A DNA stretch of 39,889 nucleotides, taken from assembly GCA_025360455.1 (NCBI GenBank), contig JANYCF010000169.1, positions 1-39,889 of the forward strand, written 5' to 3'. The notes under the pieces are model-generated. The model saw nothing but the letters and a program-made list of their open reading frames with translations. It ran no database searches and was not told the origin of the DNA. Positions 26,601 through 32,995 of this stretch are shown here, in pieces. Each line of letters opens with the position of its first letter. Position 1 is the first letter of the stretch. Origin of the DNA: Opitutaceae bacterium (lineage in GTDB: Bacteria > Verrucomicrobiota > Verrucomicrobiia > Opitutales > Opitutaceae). The position numbers were made by a program, and so were the translations under genes.

Positions 26601-26684
26601 ACCTTCTTCGGCTCCGCGTTTCGGTGGGATCCCACCGAGTGGGGCGGTGCCTACGAGCCGGTGCGCATCACGATCACGAATTAA
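20634..26684 (+). CDS. Giant secreted SGNH hydrolase-like protein with multiple Ig-type repeats
   Basis: 2016 residues. A signal peptide (hydrophobic run about 22-38, IFIGSALVLLLTLSAKAES) is followed by a jelly-roll-like region and an SGNH/GDSL hydrolase domain: block I is FMGDSITGF (Ser at about 210), GGSN and LNYGTNGG follow, and DVHPND holds the catalytic Asp-x-x-His near 352-354. Then come two bacterial Ig-like repeats (about 382-545), one I-set Ig domain (about 546-628), four NBR1-type Ig repeats of 109 residues (about 630-1062, each with TNxGTKxWGxxH), three PKD/Ig-like repeats of about 80 residues (1077-1318), and a C-terminal part with a concanavalin-like module (about 1455-1690). No membrane anchor or sorting signal is obvious at the end. 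Likely a surface or secreted carbohydrate-active esterase or adhesin. Confidence 0.88.
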   Translation: MKLSPATDISRVYSIRVRSWFGIFIGSALVLLLTLSAKAESLVAAMPLISRGGPAFASGSSPNTPPAAANDANYQSMWVSDTLPAWIAYDLSTVPVGQRQQVLVAWYASWALGYINTAPAPSLQLPVDYTIDINFAAGGGNSAPTTGWQTLVTVTGNNRGSRQHLLDLAGANWIRLRATAGSSPTSFAIDLEVHSAPAGASDCWLFMGDSITGFAAYLFSDLPGRVNALAPGRWPVVVPAAIGGSNVWSANDVIDNSLALYPGRYVTLNYGTNGGSAGFSAAMEILIQKVVAAGKIPVIPHMPWSDIPDQLTKAPLINAQIDALYLKYPAIFHGPDLYAAFLNRPDLIPPGDVHPNDAGNQEMRRQWALAMTATTNSNPTTVSVNLAPDTPTVATGATQQFTATVSGTSNTSVLWTIQEGSTGGIVSTTGLYTAPATAGTYHIVVTSVADSTKSATSTVTVAAAVVVNITPSTTNVSSGTTRQFSSTVTGSSNTSVTWSVQEGSTGGAINSAGLYSAPNPAGTFHVKATSVADTTKSATATVTVAAAPTFTSPPQSQPAFVGTTITLSATANSTTTLTYQWQKEGINIPGATANTLILPNAQLSDAGNYALIATNAAGSSTSRFARLVVLVPQPNAIAYGTTVISTGVTAGGIVNMDYFVTNTGTKAWGTNHYLSIRDASGTFVAWSALIGALPGENKTANLNFPAPQTPGTYTYFVQALENGVEFFSTQTTVMLTVLAVQPNSMTYNTTTFPISVTPGTTMNFNYNVTNTGTKTWGATHQLALSDSQGVYLMFAPLNGVAAGQSKTVNLSFTAPPAPGVYTYSVQGLDNGVEFFNTKANLTLIVLAPRPNAMVYHPTRFPDAVMAGAQVNLRYSLSNAGTQTWGSGHYISLRDANGSFLSFVPLTGVTAGGNSNVEFNFTTPTTPGIYTYYVQALENGIEFFSTQDVVVLTVLATPMANAITYNATTFPATATPGGTVNFTSNVTNLGTKTWGTNHFLSLRDVDNNFLGFLPLSGMAPGTSKTFNFSFVAPTTTGLFTYTVQALESGIEFFAMADGLILNVPLTSGPFTPVTPTPVISSFTASPTSILIGGSTTLSWLATGATSVSISPGVGTVTGTSVPVSPATTTTYTLTATNAAGSSTQTCTVNVSSSTPTVTISGFTAMPSTVIEGNSTTLNWNVTGATSLSISPGVGPVTGTSITVTPATTTTYTLTATKSPTTVTQSTTVTITPVSTIAPVISSFTIDSASLATTGMCTLLWDVKGNANLSISPNVGPVTGNLIAVSPTANTTYTLSATNAQGTVTAQASVVYSVPALTLEKAPALKIKRDDHVATIEMDFDDTAWAQLWDVDTIGRNGCGYRVQWWADATAVTTILSTDGCTSENSAGSSAAVPNMSSPRQLVTPNRVIQIQPLANNVLYHVSVVRLNGLGQICSPPTEQTFNGGDGSRVAALRSAMTFFDDFNLPMGAPDERKWNNAMTPQTDPRFNLFFVNDQCHVHTLNGTLNEAAGDKSQVAQRVRKPIAIETGVRRRIVFDMDGIFSPRGVWYLDFNPVKVDLTGHMSFFDDDGEKALPAGVLRLKAGNQSFSVHMINNAGASYKLAEVILYEKGRKMSSNVRRSFDVRLGTDGVQVFVDGTSVIDIPFAAGAFKPGTYDLLWSTIGYNSSKDNNPYFLSHWDNFGFDGPDLEPRAVHNYVTRIEGTDYQHANAGENSTPTFTVNIPDDIRPTAPGATSEAWLVFNYMVDRYNYTTIKAGDHVLANLTNFALPQPANNTAPLDPTLSAVWNNPTTVRIKLGEVQQGGVSPLLVGNNTFQFFAENTGILNLHVEVFTPKSAEPPYTPPSALHRVPMHAELPKLGPPAQIVFVDGKEATEDGKGGAQGPTVSGKTTVECIVGNSNWANWDPQQLNMPANSTEIWSSGGTTGIKTVELFLRKKGVTTGYGDRIAVLTTSRDAPAPQIRYVFEVDTRRFANGDYELYVLGTTTTGVKSHPTFFGSAFRWDPTEWGGAYEPVRITITN

Positions 26685-26759
26685 TCAGCCGCCTTTCCGC
26701 CGCAGGCAGATTTCCTCAAGCTTGCCGACACTTCATCAGACTGCCAACTTGGCGGTCTT

Positions 26760-27605
26760 ATGAATTCACTGCCTCTTGACCGAGCGCTCCTCTGGCTCGC
26801 CGCCCTGCTTTACTTGGCGGGCTTTGCCGCAGGTTGTGTCGCCCTCACTCGACGTCAGCAAACGACTGGCCAGCGCGTTTTACTCAACGTCCTCTTGGCC
26901 GCCGGTCTGCTCATTCAAACGATCGGTCTCCATATTCGCGGCATGGCCGTCGGCGGCTGTCCATTGGGTAATAAATTCGAGATCATCCAGTTCGTCGCTT
27001 GGTCAGGCATCGTGCTCTACTTCGTGGTCGGGCCGGCTTTTCGGGTCAGTTTGCTCGGCCTGTTCACCTCCGGTTACACCGCAAGCCTGGCTTTTCTTTC
27101 CCTGATGATCCCAGCCTGGGATGCGACGCGAGGAGAACATCTCTTTGGCAAGAATCCCTGGATTGAATTGCACGCTGCCCTCGCCGTCTTCAGCTACGGT
27201 GCCTTTGGACTGCTCGCTCTCACGTCGCTCATGCACCTCCTCCAAAACTGGAGCCTCAAACGGAAACAGTTGAATAATCTTTTTTGGTTTCTCCCCTCTG
27301 TCGTGCAACTCGACCAAATCAATTTTCGTCTCATGCTCGCGGGTGAAATTCTGCTCACGATCTCCCTTGGTGTGGGAGCGGCGTGGTGGCTGCGCGACAT
27401 TGCTTCGGTCGACACCCCGAAGATTGCCGCCACGATCACCGTCTGGCTCGCGTATGGCCTCGCCCTCGTCCTGCGCTGGCGGCACCTGCTCGTCTCCGTC
27501 CGCTATGCCTGGGTTTGCCTCCTGATGTTCGCGTTTGCCCTGCTCGCGCTTGAGACAGTCAACTCCAGTCGTCACCATCAAGTCATTCTCACCCCTGAAC
27601 GCTGA
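26760..27605 (+). CDS. CcsA/HemX-family membrane protein next to hemA
   Basis: 281 residues with about eight hydrophobic segments, for example LWLAALLYLAGFAAGCVAL, VLLNVLLAAGLLIQTIGLHI and AWVCLLMFAFALLALET. The LGNKFEIIQFVAW and PWIELHAALAVFSYGAFGLLAL segments resemble the CcsA/CcmC/HemX cytochrome c assembly family, in which conserved His near helices contact heme. The gene ends 3 bases before hemA, the arrangement seen for HemX in many bacteria, where the protein affects HemA level or heme handling. Sequence alone does not separate HemX from a cytochrome c assembly role. Confidence 0.82.
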   Translation: MNSLPLDRALLWLAALLYLAGFAAGCVALTRRQQTTGQRVLLNVLLAAGLLIQTIGLHIRGMAVGGCPLGNKFEIIQFVAWSGIVLYFVVGPAFRVSLLGLFTSGYTASLAFLSLMIPAWDATRGEHLFGKNPWIELHAALAVFSYGAFGLLALTSLMHLLQNWSLKRKQLNNLFWFLPSVVQLDQINFRLMLAGEILLTISLGVGAAWWLRDIASVDTPKIAATITVWLAYGLALVLRWRHLLVSVRYAWVCLLMFAFALLALETVNSSRHHQVILTPER

Positions 27606-27608
27606 CCC

Positions 27609-28655
27609 ATGGAGACGCCCTCGTCCGTATTCTTTCTTCTTGGTGCCAGCCATCACACGGTCCCCTTGGCCGTGCGGGAAAAACTGGCCCTCGATGCGAC
27701 CCGATCCGCCGCCCTCGCCGCGCGGATTCAAGCGTCCGCCGGGTTGCATGAATTCACTCTGCTCAACACCTGCAATCGGGTGGAACTTTACGGAGTCGCC
27801 GCGGATCAAGCCGCGCTCGGCCGCCTCCGCGTCGCGCTTTGCGAAATCACTGGCTGCCTGCCTGTAGAGGTCGATCAAGTATTCTCCCTCCGGCACAATC
27901 ACGAGGCCATCGCCCACTTGTTCTCCGTCGCCTCCGGCCTCGACTCCCAGATCGTCGGTGAAACAGAAATTCTCGGTCAAGTGAAAGCATCCTACGATGA
28001 AGCCTTGGCGAAAAAATGGACCGGCCCTGTCCTCAACCGGGTTTTCCAAAAAGCCTTTCAAGCGGCCAAACATATCCGCACCCACACCGGGATTGGCGAA
28101 GGCCAGATCAGTATCGCGACTGTGGCGGTGGATCTGGCCGGACGCATCTTCGGCGATCTGGCTCCCGTGAAAATTCTCGTGGTTGGTGCCGGTGATATCG
28201 GACTCAAGACGGTCATCGCCTTCCAAGGTCGTGGCGCAAAATCCGTCACTGTTGCGAGCCGAACTTTATCCAAAGCCGAGGAAGTCGCCGCCCAAGCCGG
28301 GGGCTGGCCCGCGAGCATGGCCGAACTCCCCGAGATCATCGCCGATGCCGATATCGTCGCCAGTTCGACCTCCGCGCCCGATGCCGTCATCACTCATGAC
28401 ATGGTAGCCGCCGCCATGAAGCGCCGCCGTTCCCGTCCGCTCTTTCTTATCGATCTCGCCCTGCCCCGTGACATCGAGCCAACAACGGCCAAAATCTCCG
28501 ACGTATATCTCTACAACCTCGACGACCTCGCCAAGATCGCAGAAGGCAACCTCGCCCGTCGTCGTGCTGAATTAACCAAGTGCAAAACGATTTTGGCCGA
28601 GCGGGCCCAGGCCCTGTGGCCACAGGTGGAGCGCAACTTGCTGAGTCTCGTATAA
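27609..28655 (+). CDS. hemA: Glutamyl-tRNA reductase
   Basis: 348 residues. The active-site Cys is residue 55 in LLNTCNRVELYG, GASHHTVPLAVREKL carries the N-terminal substrate-site His, and LFSVASGLDSQIVGETEILGQVK is diagnostic. The NADPH-binding domain starts at ILVVGAGDIGLKT. The enzyme reduces glutamyl-tRNA(Glu) to glutamate-1-semialdehyde, the first committed step of C5-pathway heme synthesis. It is about 70 residues shorter than E. coli HemA: the C-terminal dimerisation domain is mostly absent and the protein ends soon after LYNLDDLAKIAEGN. It is coupled to the CcsA/HemX gene by a 3-base gap and converges on tsaD. Confidence 0.93.
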   Translation: METPSSVFFLLGASHHTVPLAVREKLALDATRSAALAARIQASAGLHEFTLLNTCNRVELYGVAADQAALGRLRVALCEITGCLPVEVDQVFSLRHNHEAIAHLFSVASGLDSQIVGETEILGQVKASYDEALAKKWTGPVLNRVFQKAFQAAKHIRTHTGIGEGQISIATVAVDLAGRIFGDLAPVKILVVGAGDIGLKTVIAFQGRGAKSVTVASRTLSKAEEVAAQAGGWPASMAELPEIIADADIVASSTSAPDAVITHDMVAAAMKRRRSRPLFLIDLALPRDIEPTTAKISDVYLYNLDDLAKIAEGNLARRRAELTKCKTILAERAQALWPQVERNLLSLV

Positions 28656-28780
28656 TAGAGTAACCAGTCGTATGGTTTCGCTTTGCAGAGTGATGAAAGA
28701 TAAAGCAAAAGGATAACCGGCCCCGGCGTGATTTTGGAAATGTGCCACGCATTCGCTACGCTCAAGCGCAGCTACTCTAT
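28655..28780 (-). repeat. Dispersed palindromic element, diverged copy 3, between hemA and tsaD stops
   Basis: ATAGAGTA (28655-28662) and TACTCTAT (28773-28780) form perfect 8-base terminal inverted repeats. On the minus strand the sequence begins GTAGCTGCGCTTGAGC and continues GCGAATGCGTGG, matching the first third of the copies at 12259 and 18573 (GTAGCCGCGCTTGAGC ... GCGAAAGCGTGG). The middle differs. It spans the whole gap and overlaps the hemA and tsaD stop codons. Confidence 0.65.
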
Positions 28781-29817
28781 CTCAGGGCTAGCGGCAAACT
28801 CGGCTCGATCAGCAGCGCGTAGCCGGTCTCGCTCACGCCGCCAGCTTCGCGCTCGGCCCAAGCGGCAAAGGCGATCATGCCGGCGTTGTCGCCAGTGTGC
28901 TTGGCCTGCGCACGAAGGAAAGGCTGGCTGGCGCGACGGGCGATCTTTTCCAGCTCCGACTGCAAGACCTGATTGTTCGCCACGCCGCCGGAAAGTCCGA
29001 CGCTACGATACCCTCCCCGCTCCAACGCCAGCTGCGTTTTGCGCGTCAGCGCATGAATGACTGCCGCCTGATAGCTGGCGCACAGGTCCGGTTTCTTGCG
29101 TTCGATTTCTTCGGGCTGCATTTTTTCCAACTGATAACGCAGACTGGTTTTCAACCCGGAGAAACTGAAATCCAACGACGAGCGCTGCGCCATAGCCTTG
29201 GGGAAATCGTATGCGGTCGGACTGCCGGTGCGGGCAAGTTTCTCCACGTGAGGCCCGCCCGGATAGCCAAGGCCCATGAGTTTGGCGCCTTTGTCGAGTG
29301 CCTCGCCGGCGGCGTCGTCGAGCGTCGAGGACAGCATTCGGATGCGGCGATTTTCATCGATGGAGAACAGCGCGGTATTGCCACCGGAAACGAGGAGTCC
29401 GAGATGAGGGAGAAGCTTCGCCAGCGCCGCGTCGAAGTGCACGGGATTAGATTCGTGCAATGGAATGAACGGCGAAAAAGCGTGGGCCCGCAGGTGGTTC
29501 ACGCCCACCACCGGTACACCCCAGGAAAGTGCGAGGCTCTTTGCCGCGGACAACCCCATCGCCAGACACGCCGCGAGGCCGGGCCCATGTGTCACCGCAA
29601 TCTTGGTGATGCGCGCTGCCGGCACGACGACAAAGGCGCGCTGTAGCAGCGGACCGAAGTGCTGCAAGTGTTCGCGGCTGGCGAGATCAGGCACCACACC
29701 GCCGTACGTTTCGTGCAACTGAATTTGGCTGTTCACCCACTCGCCCACCAACCCGCACGCCGGGTCGAAGAGCGCGACGGCGGTTTCATCACAGGAACTT
29801 TCTAGGGCGAGAATCAT
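28777..29817 (-). CDS. tsaD: tRNA N6-adenosine threonylcarbamoyltransferase
   Basis: 346 residues, the usual TsaD length. ILALESSCDETAVAL is the universal N-terminus. VPDLASREHLQHFGPLL follows, then the metal-binding His-x3-His as VNHLRAHAFSP, the nucleotide-binding LLVSGGNTALFSI, and VGLSGGVANNQ. The third metal ligand Asp is in HTGDNAGMIAF near the C-terminus. With TsaB, TsaC and TsaE it makes the t6A37 modification of ANN-decoding tRNAs. Transcribed toward hemA. Confidence 0.94.
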   Translation of the reverse strand: MILALESSCDETAVALFDPACGLVGEWVNSQIQLHETYGGVVPDLASREHLQHFGPLLQRAFVVVPAARITKIAVTHGPGLAACLAMGLSAAKSLALSWGVPVVGVNHLRAHAFSPFIPLHESNPVHFDAALAKLLPHLGLLVSGGNTALFSIDENRRIRMLSSTLDDAAGEALDKGAKLMGLGYPGGPHVEKLARTGSPTAYDFPKAMAQRSSLDFSFSGLKTSLRYQLEKMQPEEIERKKPDLCASYQAAVIHALTRKTQLALERGGYRSVGLSGGVANNQVLQSELEKIARRASQPFLRAQAKHTGDNAGMIAFAAWAEREAGGVSETGYALLIEPSLPLALR

Positions 29818-29893
29818 GATCAGGTTTCAGCCAGTGGACCGACAGTTCGGTCCGGCGGCAAGCCGGATGAAACCTAACCCCATCATTTGCAAA

Positions 29894-29980
29894 CCGCTAA
29901 TCCGCGCTCATCTCCGCTAATGATCCGAATCAATCTCCTGCGTAGGTTTTATATTAGCGAAAATTAGCGTGAATTAGCGG
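29894..29980. repeat. Inverted repeat built from ATTAGCG units
   Basis: The 28-base arm 29894-29921, read on the minus strand, matches 29953-29980 at 23 of 28 positions; both start ATTAGCG and end ATTAGCGG. Between them are 31 bases. The arms also contain internal ATTAGCG-type repeats. It lies in the gap between divergent tsaD and lipA, so it may overlap their promoters. Confidence 0.7.
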
Positions 29981-30007
29981 GTAGTTTCTTTCACCGTGCC
30001 CTCACAC

Positions 30008-30907
30008 ATGACGCCCTCTCTCCGCAAACCCGACTGGCTTCGCGCCAAGCTGCCCTCCGGCCCGGCCTATCAGGCCACCCGCCGGCTGGTCGAGGACAAC
30101 AAGCTGCACACGGTCTGCCAGAGCGCCCAATGCCCAAACATCGGCGAATGCTGGTCGCGCGGCACCGCCACCGTCATGATCCTCGGTAACATCTGCACGC
30201 GCTCCTGTAATTTCTGCGCGATCCAAAACGGCCGCCCCACCGAAATCGATCTCGGCGAACCCGCCCGCGTGGCCGATGCCATTCAAAAAATGGGCCTGAA
30301 GTATTGCGTGATCACCTCCGTCGCCCGCGACGATTTGAAGGACGGCGGTGCCAGCGTCTGGGCCGCCACCATCCGCGCCTCCAAGTACAAGAATCCTGCC
30401 TGCGCTATTGAGGTACTCGTGCCGGATTTCAAGGGCAACCTGGACCAGGTCGACATCGTCCTCGACGCCAAGCCCGACATCTTCAACCACAACGTCGAAA
30501 CCATCGAGCGCCTCCAACGCCCCTTGCGGGTGCAGGCCCGCTACGACCGCAGTCGCAGCGTGCTCCGTCACGCGAAGAGCCGCGGCTTCACGACCAAGAC
30601 GGGACTCATGCTCGGCGTGGGTGAAACCACCGCCGAAGTTGAGCAATGCCTACGAGATCTCGCCACCGACAAAATCGACATCCTCACCATAGGCCAATAC
30701 CTCCAGCCCACGCCGCAACATTGGAAGATCGACCGCTGGGCCCCGCCCGAGGAGTTCAAGCATTTGAAAAATTATGCGCTCAGCATCGGCTTTGGCGTCG
30801 TGGAGTCCGGACCACTCGTCCGCTCGAGTTATCACGCGGACGAACAGTCGACGAAGTATACTGGCAATGAGCACTTGAATACGGCGAACACGTTGGCGTC
30901 AGCCTAA
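30008..30907 (+). CDS. lipA: Lipoyl synthase
   Basis: 299 residues from the ATG at 30008 (a GTG four codons upstream is possible). Both iron-sulfur cluster motifs are intact: the auxiliary CQSAQCPNIGEC (Cys 37, 42, 48) and the radical-SAM CTRSCNFC (Cys 63, 67, 70). IFNHNVETIERL, KTGLMLGVGE, ILTIGQYLQPT and the terminal SSYHADE complete the family pattern. It inserts two sulfurs into octanoyl groups on carrier lipoyl domains. No lipB lies beside it here; transcription appears monocistronic, followed by a 342-base gap. Confidence 0.95.
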   Translation: MTPSLRKPDWLRAKLPSGPAYQATRRLVEDNKLHTVCQSAQCPNIGECWSRGTATVMILGNICTRSCNFCAIQNGRPTEIDLGEPARVADAIQKMGLKYCVITSVARDDLKDGGASVWAATIRASKYKNPACAIEVLVPDFKGNLDQVDIVLDAKPDIFNHNVETIERLQRPLRVQARYDRSRSVLRHAKSRGFTTKTGLMLGVGETTAEVEQCLRDLATDKIDILTIGQYLQPTPQHWKIDRWAPPEEFKHLKNYALSIGFGVVESGPLVRSSYHADEQSTKYTGNEHLNTANTLASA

Positions 30908-31249
30908 TCATAACGATACCTTGACCTTAAACGGCTGCCAATTTCGACCAGCAGCTCAACACCGACTGAAATACCGGCAGCCGAGATGGCGGGTTTCGAG
31001 AGAGAGTTTGTCATATAATAGTGATGACGCCGTACCCGGGCTCGTCGATGCTATCGTTTTCGTTCCGCTGGCTGGTAGCGGCGCACCGGTTTGTCGAAAT
31101 AATCTATCGGCACGGCGACAAGCGCCAGCCCTACAAAATGCGATTTTCTGGGTGTCGAGCCGTTGCTCCATTCACAACCTGAATACACTGAAAGATGGAA
31201 CTCGGCCTCTGGAGGCCGCGTTCCACCCAAATTATCTGCCTCGTATCGA
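30908..31249. other. 342-base non-coding gap with palindromic repeats
   Basis: No convincing gene. Overlapping small frames exist on both strands but none resembles a known family. The clearest structure is the palindrome at 31196-31225; a second, looser GGCTGG/CCAGCC pairing lies around 31065-31130. It separates lipA from the end of the convergent PspC gene. Confidence 0.6.
31196..31225. repeat. Palindrome TGGAAC...GTTCCA
   Basis: A 30-base near-perfect palindrome: 13 of 14 base pairs form around a 2-base loop. It begins 26 bases past the PspC stop at 31250 when read on the minus strand. No T-tract follows, so it is more likely a dispersed repeat than a canonical terminator. Confidence 0.75.
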
Positions 31250-32455
31250 CTATACGCGCTCCAACCAATGTTGGAATGAATCAATCGCCTGATGCAGCAA
31301 AGGCGGAATTTGCTTCATCACCTCGTGGAACCCCGGCACGTAGCGATCTGCCAACCAAAGAAGGGCACCAGTAACGCCCAGCCAGATCAGACCCGTGCAC
31401 GGACTCGCCATCCAAGGGCCAGGGTAACCGCTGTTTGTCATGCCTCGATAATAACAGGCATAGCGCATCGCTTTAATTGGCCAGGTTAGAAATTTGTAGA
31501 TCACAATCACGATGATGATCGCGATCCAGACCGGAAGACCCGCTGGAGGCAGTAACCCAAATACGCTCCCATGCTTCGCGAGTGAATACACCGCGTAGAG
31601 ACCAAAAGCGAAGAGCAGAAACTTGACCCAGCGAAGAATTTCCAAAGTCAACCCCATGCCGTGCCAAGCGCGAGGATGCTGTGTCCAAGGCTTCGACCAG
31701 TTCTTCTCCCACTGTTGGGCCGGCTCCTGCATGTCGTGCTGAAATCCATGCTTCCAGCCCCGCATCTCCTGTTTGAATTTCCGCTTCCATTCCCGATGTG
31801 CCTGCTTGTCGTGAATCGTTTTCATCCCGTCATAATAGCCCGCTCTGGCTCGCCGAATAAATTCTTGCGCCGTCGCCGCCGCCGTACCGGTCGCTGCTGA
31901 TTTCTCCGCCGGAGAATTGGCCTGAGGAACGATAATCGACAGCAGTAGGTACAACACCACCCCCGCGCCATAACAGCAGCACCCTATAAAAAAAATCCAC
32001 CGAATTGTCCTAACATCCATTTTCCAAAACGCTGCGAGACCAGTACAAACCCCATTGAACATCGCGCCCTCCTCAATCCGGTACAGTCGGCGGATGGGCT
32101 TGGCTTCACTCCCCGCGCCCGTTTCGCCCGTCGCTTGCGATGATTGTGAACTCGCCGTCGTCTTCGCCTGCGTCGCATCGTCGCCTGCAGCAACTGCGGA
32201 GCCATCTTCCACCGGCCCCATTTCAGCAATCACCCCAGTGACTTCCTTCGTGATCACCACGGTTTTGTTCACGCCGAGCATCGCCCGGAATTTTTCCGCG
32301 ATCGCCTGTTCGATGTCGGCGACGATCTCAGCCTTGTCTGGATTACCTTCCAACCGTCGCGCCGCATCGTCGAGGTAGGCGCGTAGGACTTCGTAGCCAC
32401 TTTCTTCTAGCTGATACGCGTTGCCGTTGAGATTAATGATGATGACTCGGTTCAT
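31250..32455 (-). CDS. PspC-domain membrane protein
   Basis: 401 residues. An N-terminal cytoplasmic region (NRVIIINLNGNAYQLEESGY, then DIEQAIAEKF) is followed by a PspC domain at about 120-185 (RRLYRIEEGAMFNGVCTGLA, AAFWKMDVRTIRWIFFIG and a hydrophobic helix ending LLLSIIVPQ). A basic, aromatic-rich stretch (HREWKRKFKQEMRGWKHGFQ) separates it from three more predicted membrane helices. PspC proteins act in envelope-stress responses. It is 31 bases downstream of a PadR regulator gene, a pairing common in bacteria and suggestive of PadR-controlled expression. Confidence 0.88.
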   Translation of the reverse strand: MNRVIIINLNGNAYQLEESGYEVLRAYLDDAARRLEGNPDKAEIVADIEQAIAEKFRAMLGVNKTVVITKEVTGVIAEMGPVEDGSAVAAGDDATQAKTTASSQSSQATGETGAGSEAKPIRRLYRIEEGAMFNGVCTGLAAFWKMDVRTIRWIFFIGCCCYGAGVVLYLLLSIIVPQANSPAEKSAATGTAAATAQEFIRRARAGYYDGMKTIHDKQAHREWKRKFKQEMRGWKHGFQHDMQEPAQQWEKNWSKPWTQHPRAWHGMGLTLEILRWVKFLLFAFGLYAVYSLAKHGSVFGLLPPAGLPVWIAIIIVIVIYKFLTWPIKAMRYACYYRGMTNSGYPGPWMASPCTGLIWLGVTGALLWLADRYVPGFHEVMKQIPPLLHQAIDSFQHWLERV

Positions 32456-32486
32456 GGGATTAATGGGTAAAATAATTTTTAGCTTC

Positions 32487-32813
32487 TTACTTCTGTCCTA
32501 GGTTTTTCACCGTGCCGCTGATCTTCTGCCAATAGTCTAGAGTTTCGCGCAGCTGCTCCCGGCCCTTGGTGGTGAGCTTGTAGTATTTCCGCGGCGGACC
32601 GGCCTCGGATTCCTTCCATTCGTAATCCACCAACTCCTCGCGGCGCAATTTACTGAGCAGCGGATACAGCGTCCCCTCTTGGGTCGCAAAATCCGTCGCA
32701 TTTAAATCCTTCAGGATATCCGCCGCGTAGACATGATCCGCCGCGATGATTTTGAGCACGAGGAATTCCAACAGTCCTTTCCGGATGGCGAAGAATTTTT
32801 CGTCGATGCTCAT
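32487..32813 (-). CDS. PadR-family transcriptional regulator
   Basis: 108 residues. FAIRKGLLEFLVLKIIAA, VYAADILKDLNATDFATQEGTLYPLLSKLRREELVDYEW and RKYYKLTTKGREQL form the PadR winged helix-turn-helix with its C-terminal dimerisation helix (short PadR-s2 type). It lies 31 bases upstream of the PspC gene in the same direction and most likely represses that operon. Candidate operators sit just upstream of its start. Confidence 0.92.
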   Translation of the reverse strand: MSIDEKFFAIRKGLLEFLVLKIIAADHVYAADILKDLNATDFATQEGTLYPLLSKLRREELVDYEWKESEAGPPRKYYKLTTKGREQLRETLDYWQKISGTVKNLGQK

Positions 32814-32824
32814 AGATGGTGCAC

Positions 32825-32870
32825 AAGCAAGCTACCTTGCTTAATAAAGGTACTGTTTTCAGAAAAGGTA
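32825..32870 (-). promoter_or_regulatory. Candidate PadR operator/promoter region
   Basis: Two nested inverted repeats lie 12-40 bases upstream of the PadR start codon: AAGCAAG (32825-32831) with CTTGCTT (32836-32842), and TACCTT (32833-32838) with AAGGTA (32847-32852). AAGGTA recurs at 32865-32870. Symmetric 6-8-6 sites like the second are the usual form of PadR operators. Autoregulation is inferred from position. Confidence 0.5.
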
Positions 32871-32995
32871 TTCGTCAAGAATTTTCTCCAACGCCCTTCG
32901 TTAGGTAAAGCAATGACGACGAGGAGATCGTGATCGCGCCCGAATTTACTATTGGCTTCACATCTTGCCGCACTGCGCCTTGATGTTATCTACCC

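Noticed and set aside
27003-28226. 407-residue minus-strand open frame opposite ccsA/hemA
   Set aside because: Overlaps two recognised genes on the other strand and has no motif of its own.
4336-31225. CRISPR array
   Set aside because: The repeats found are isolated inverted elements at different loci, not regularly spaced direct repeats, and no cas gene is present.
30921-31292. Possible small genes in the lipA-PspC gap
   Set aside because: Frames on both strands lack any recognisable family, and part of their sequence is just the palindrome at 31196-31225.
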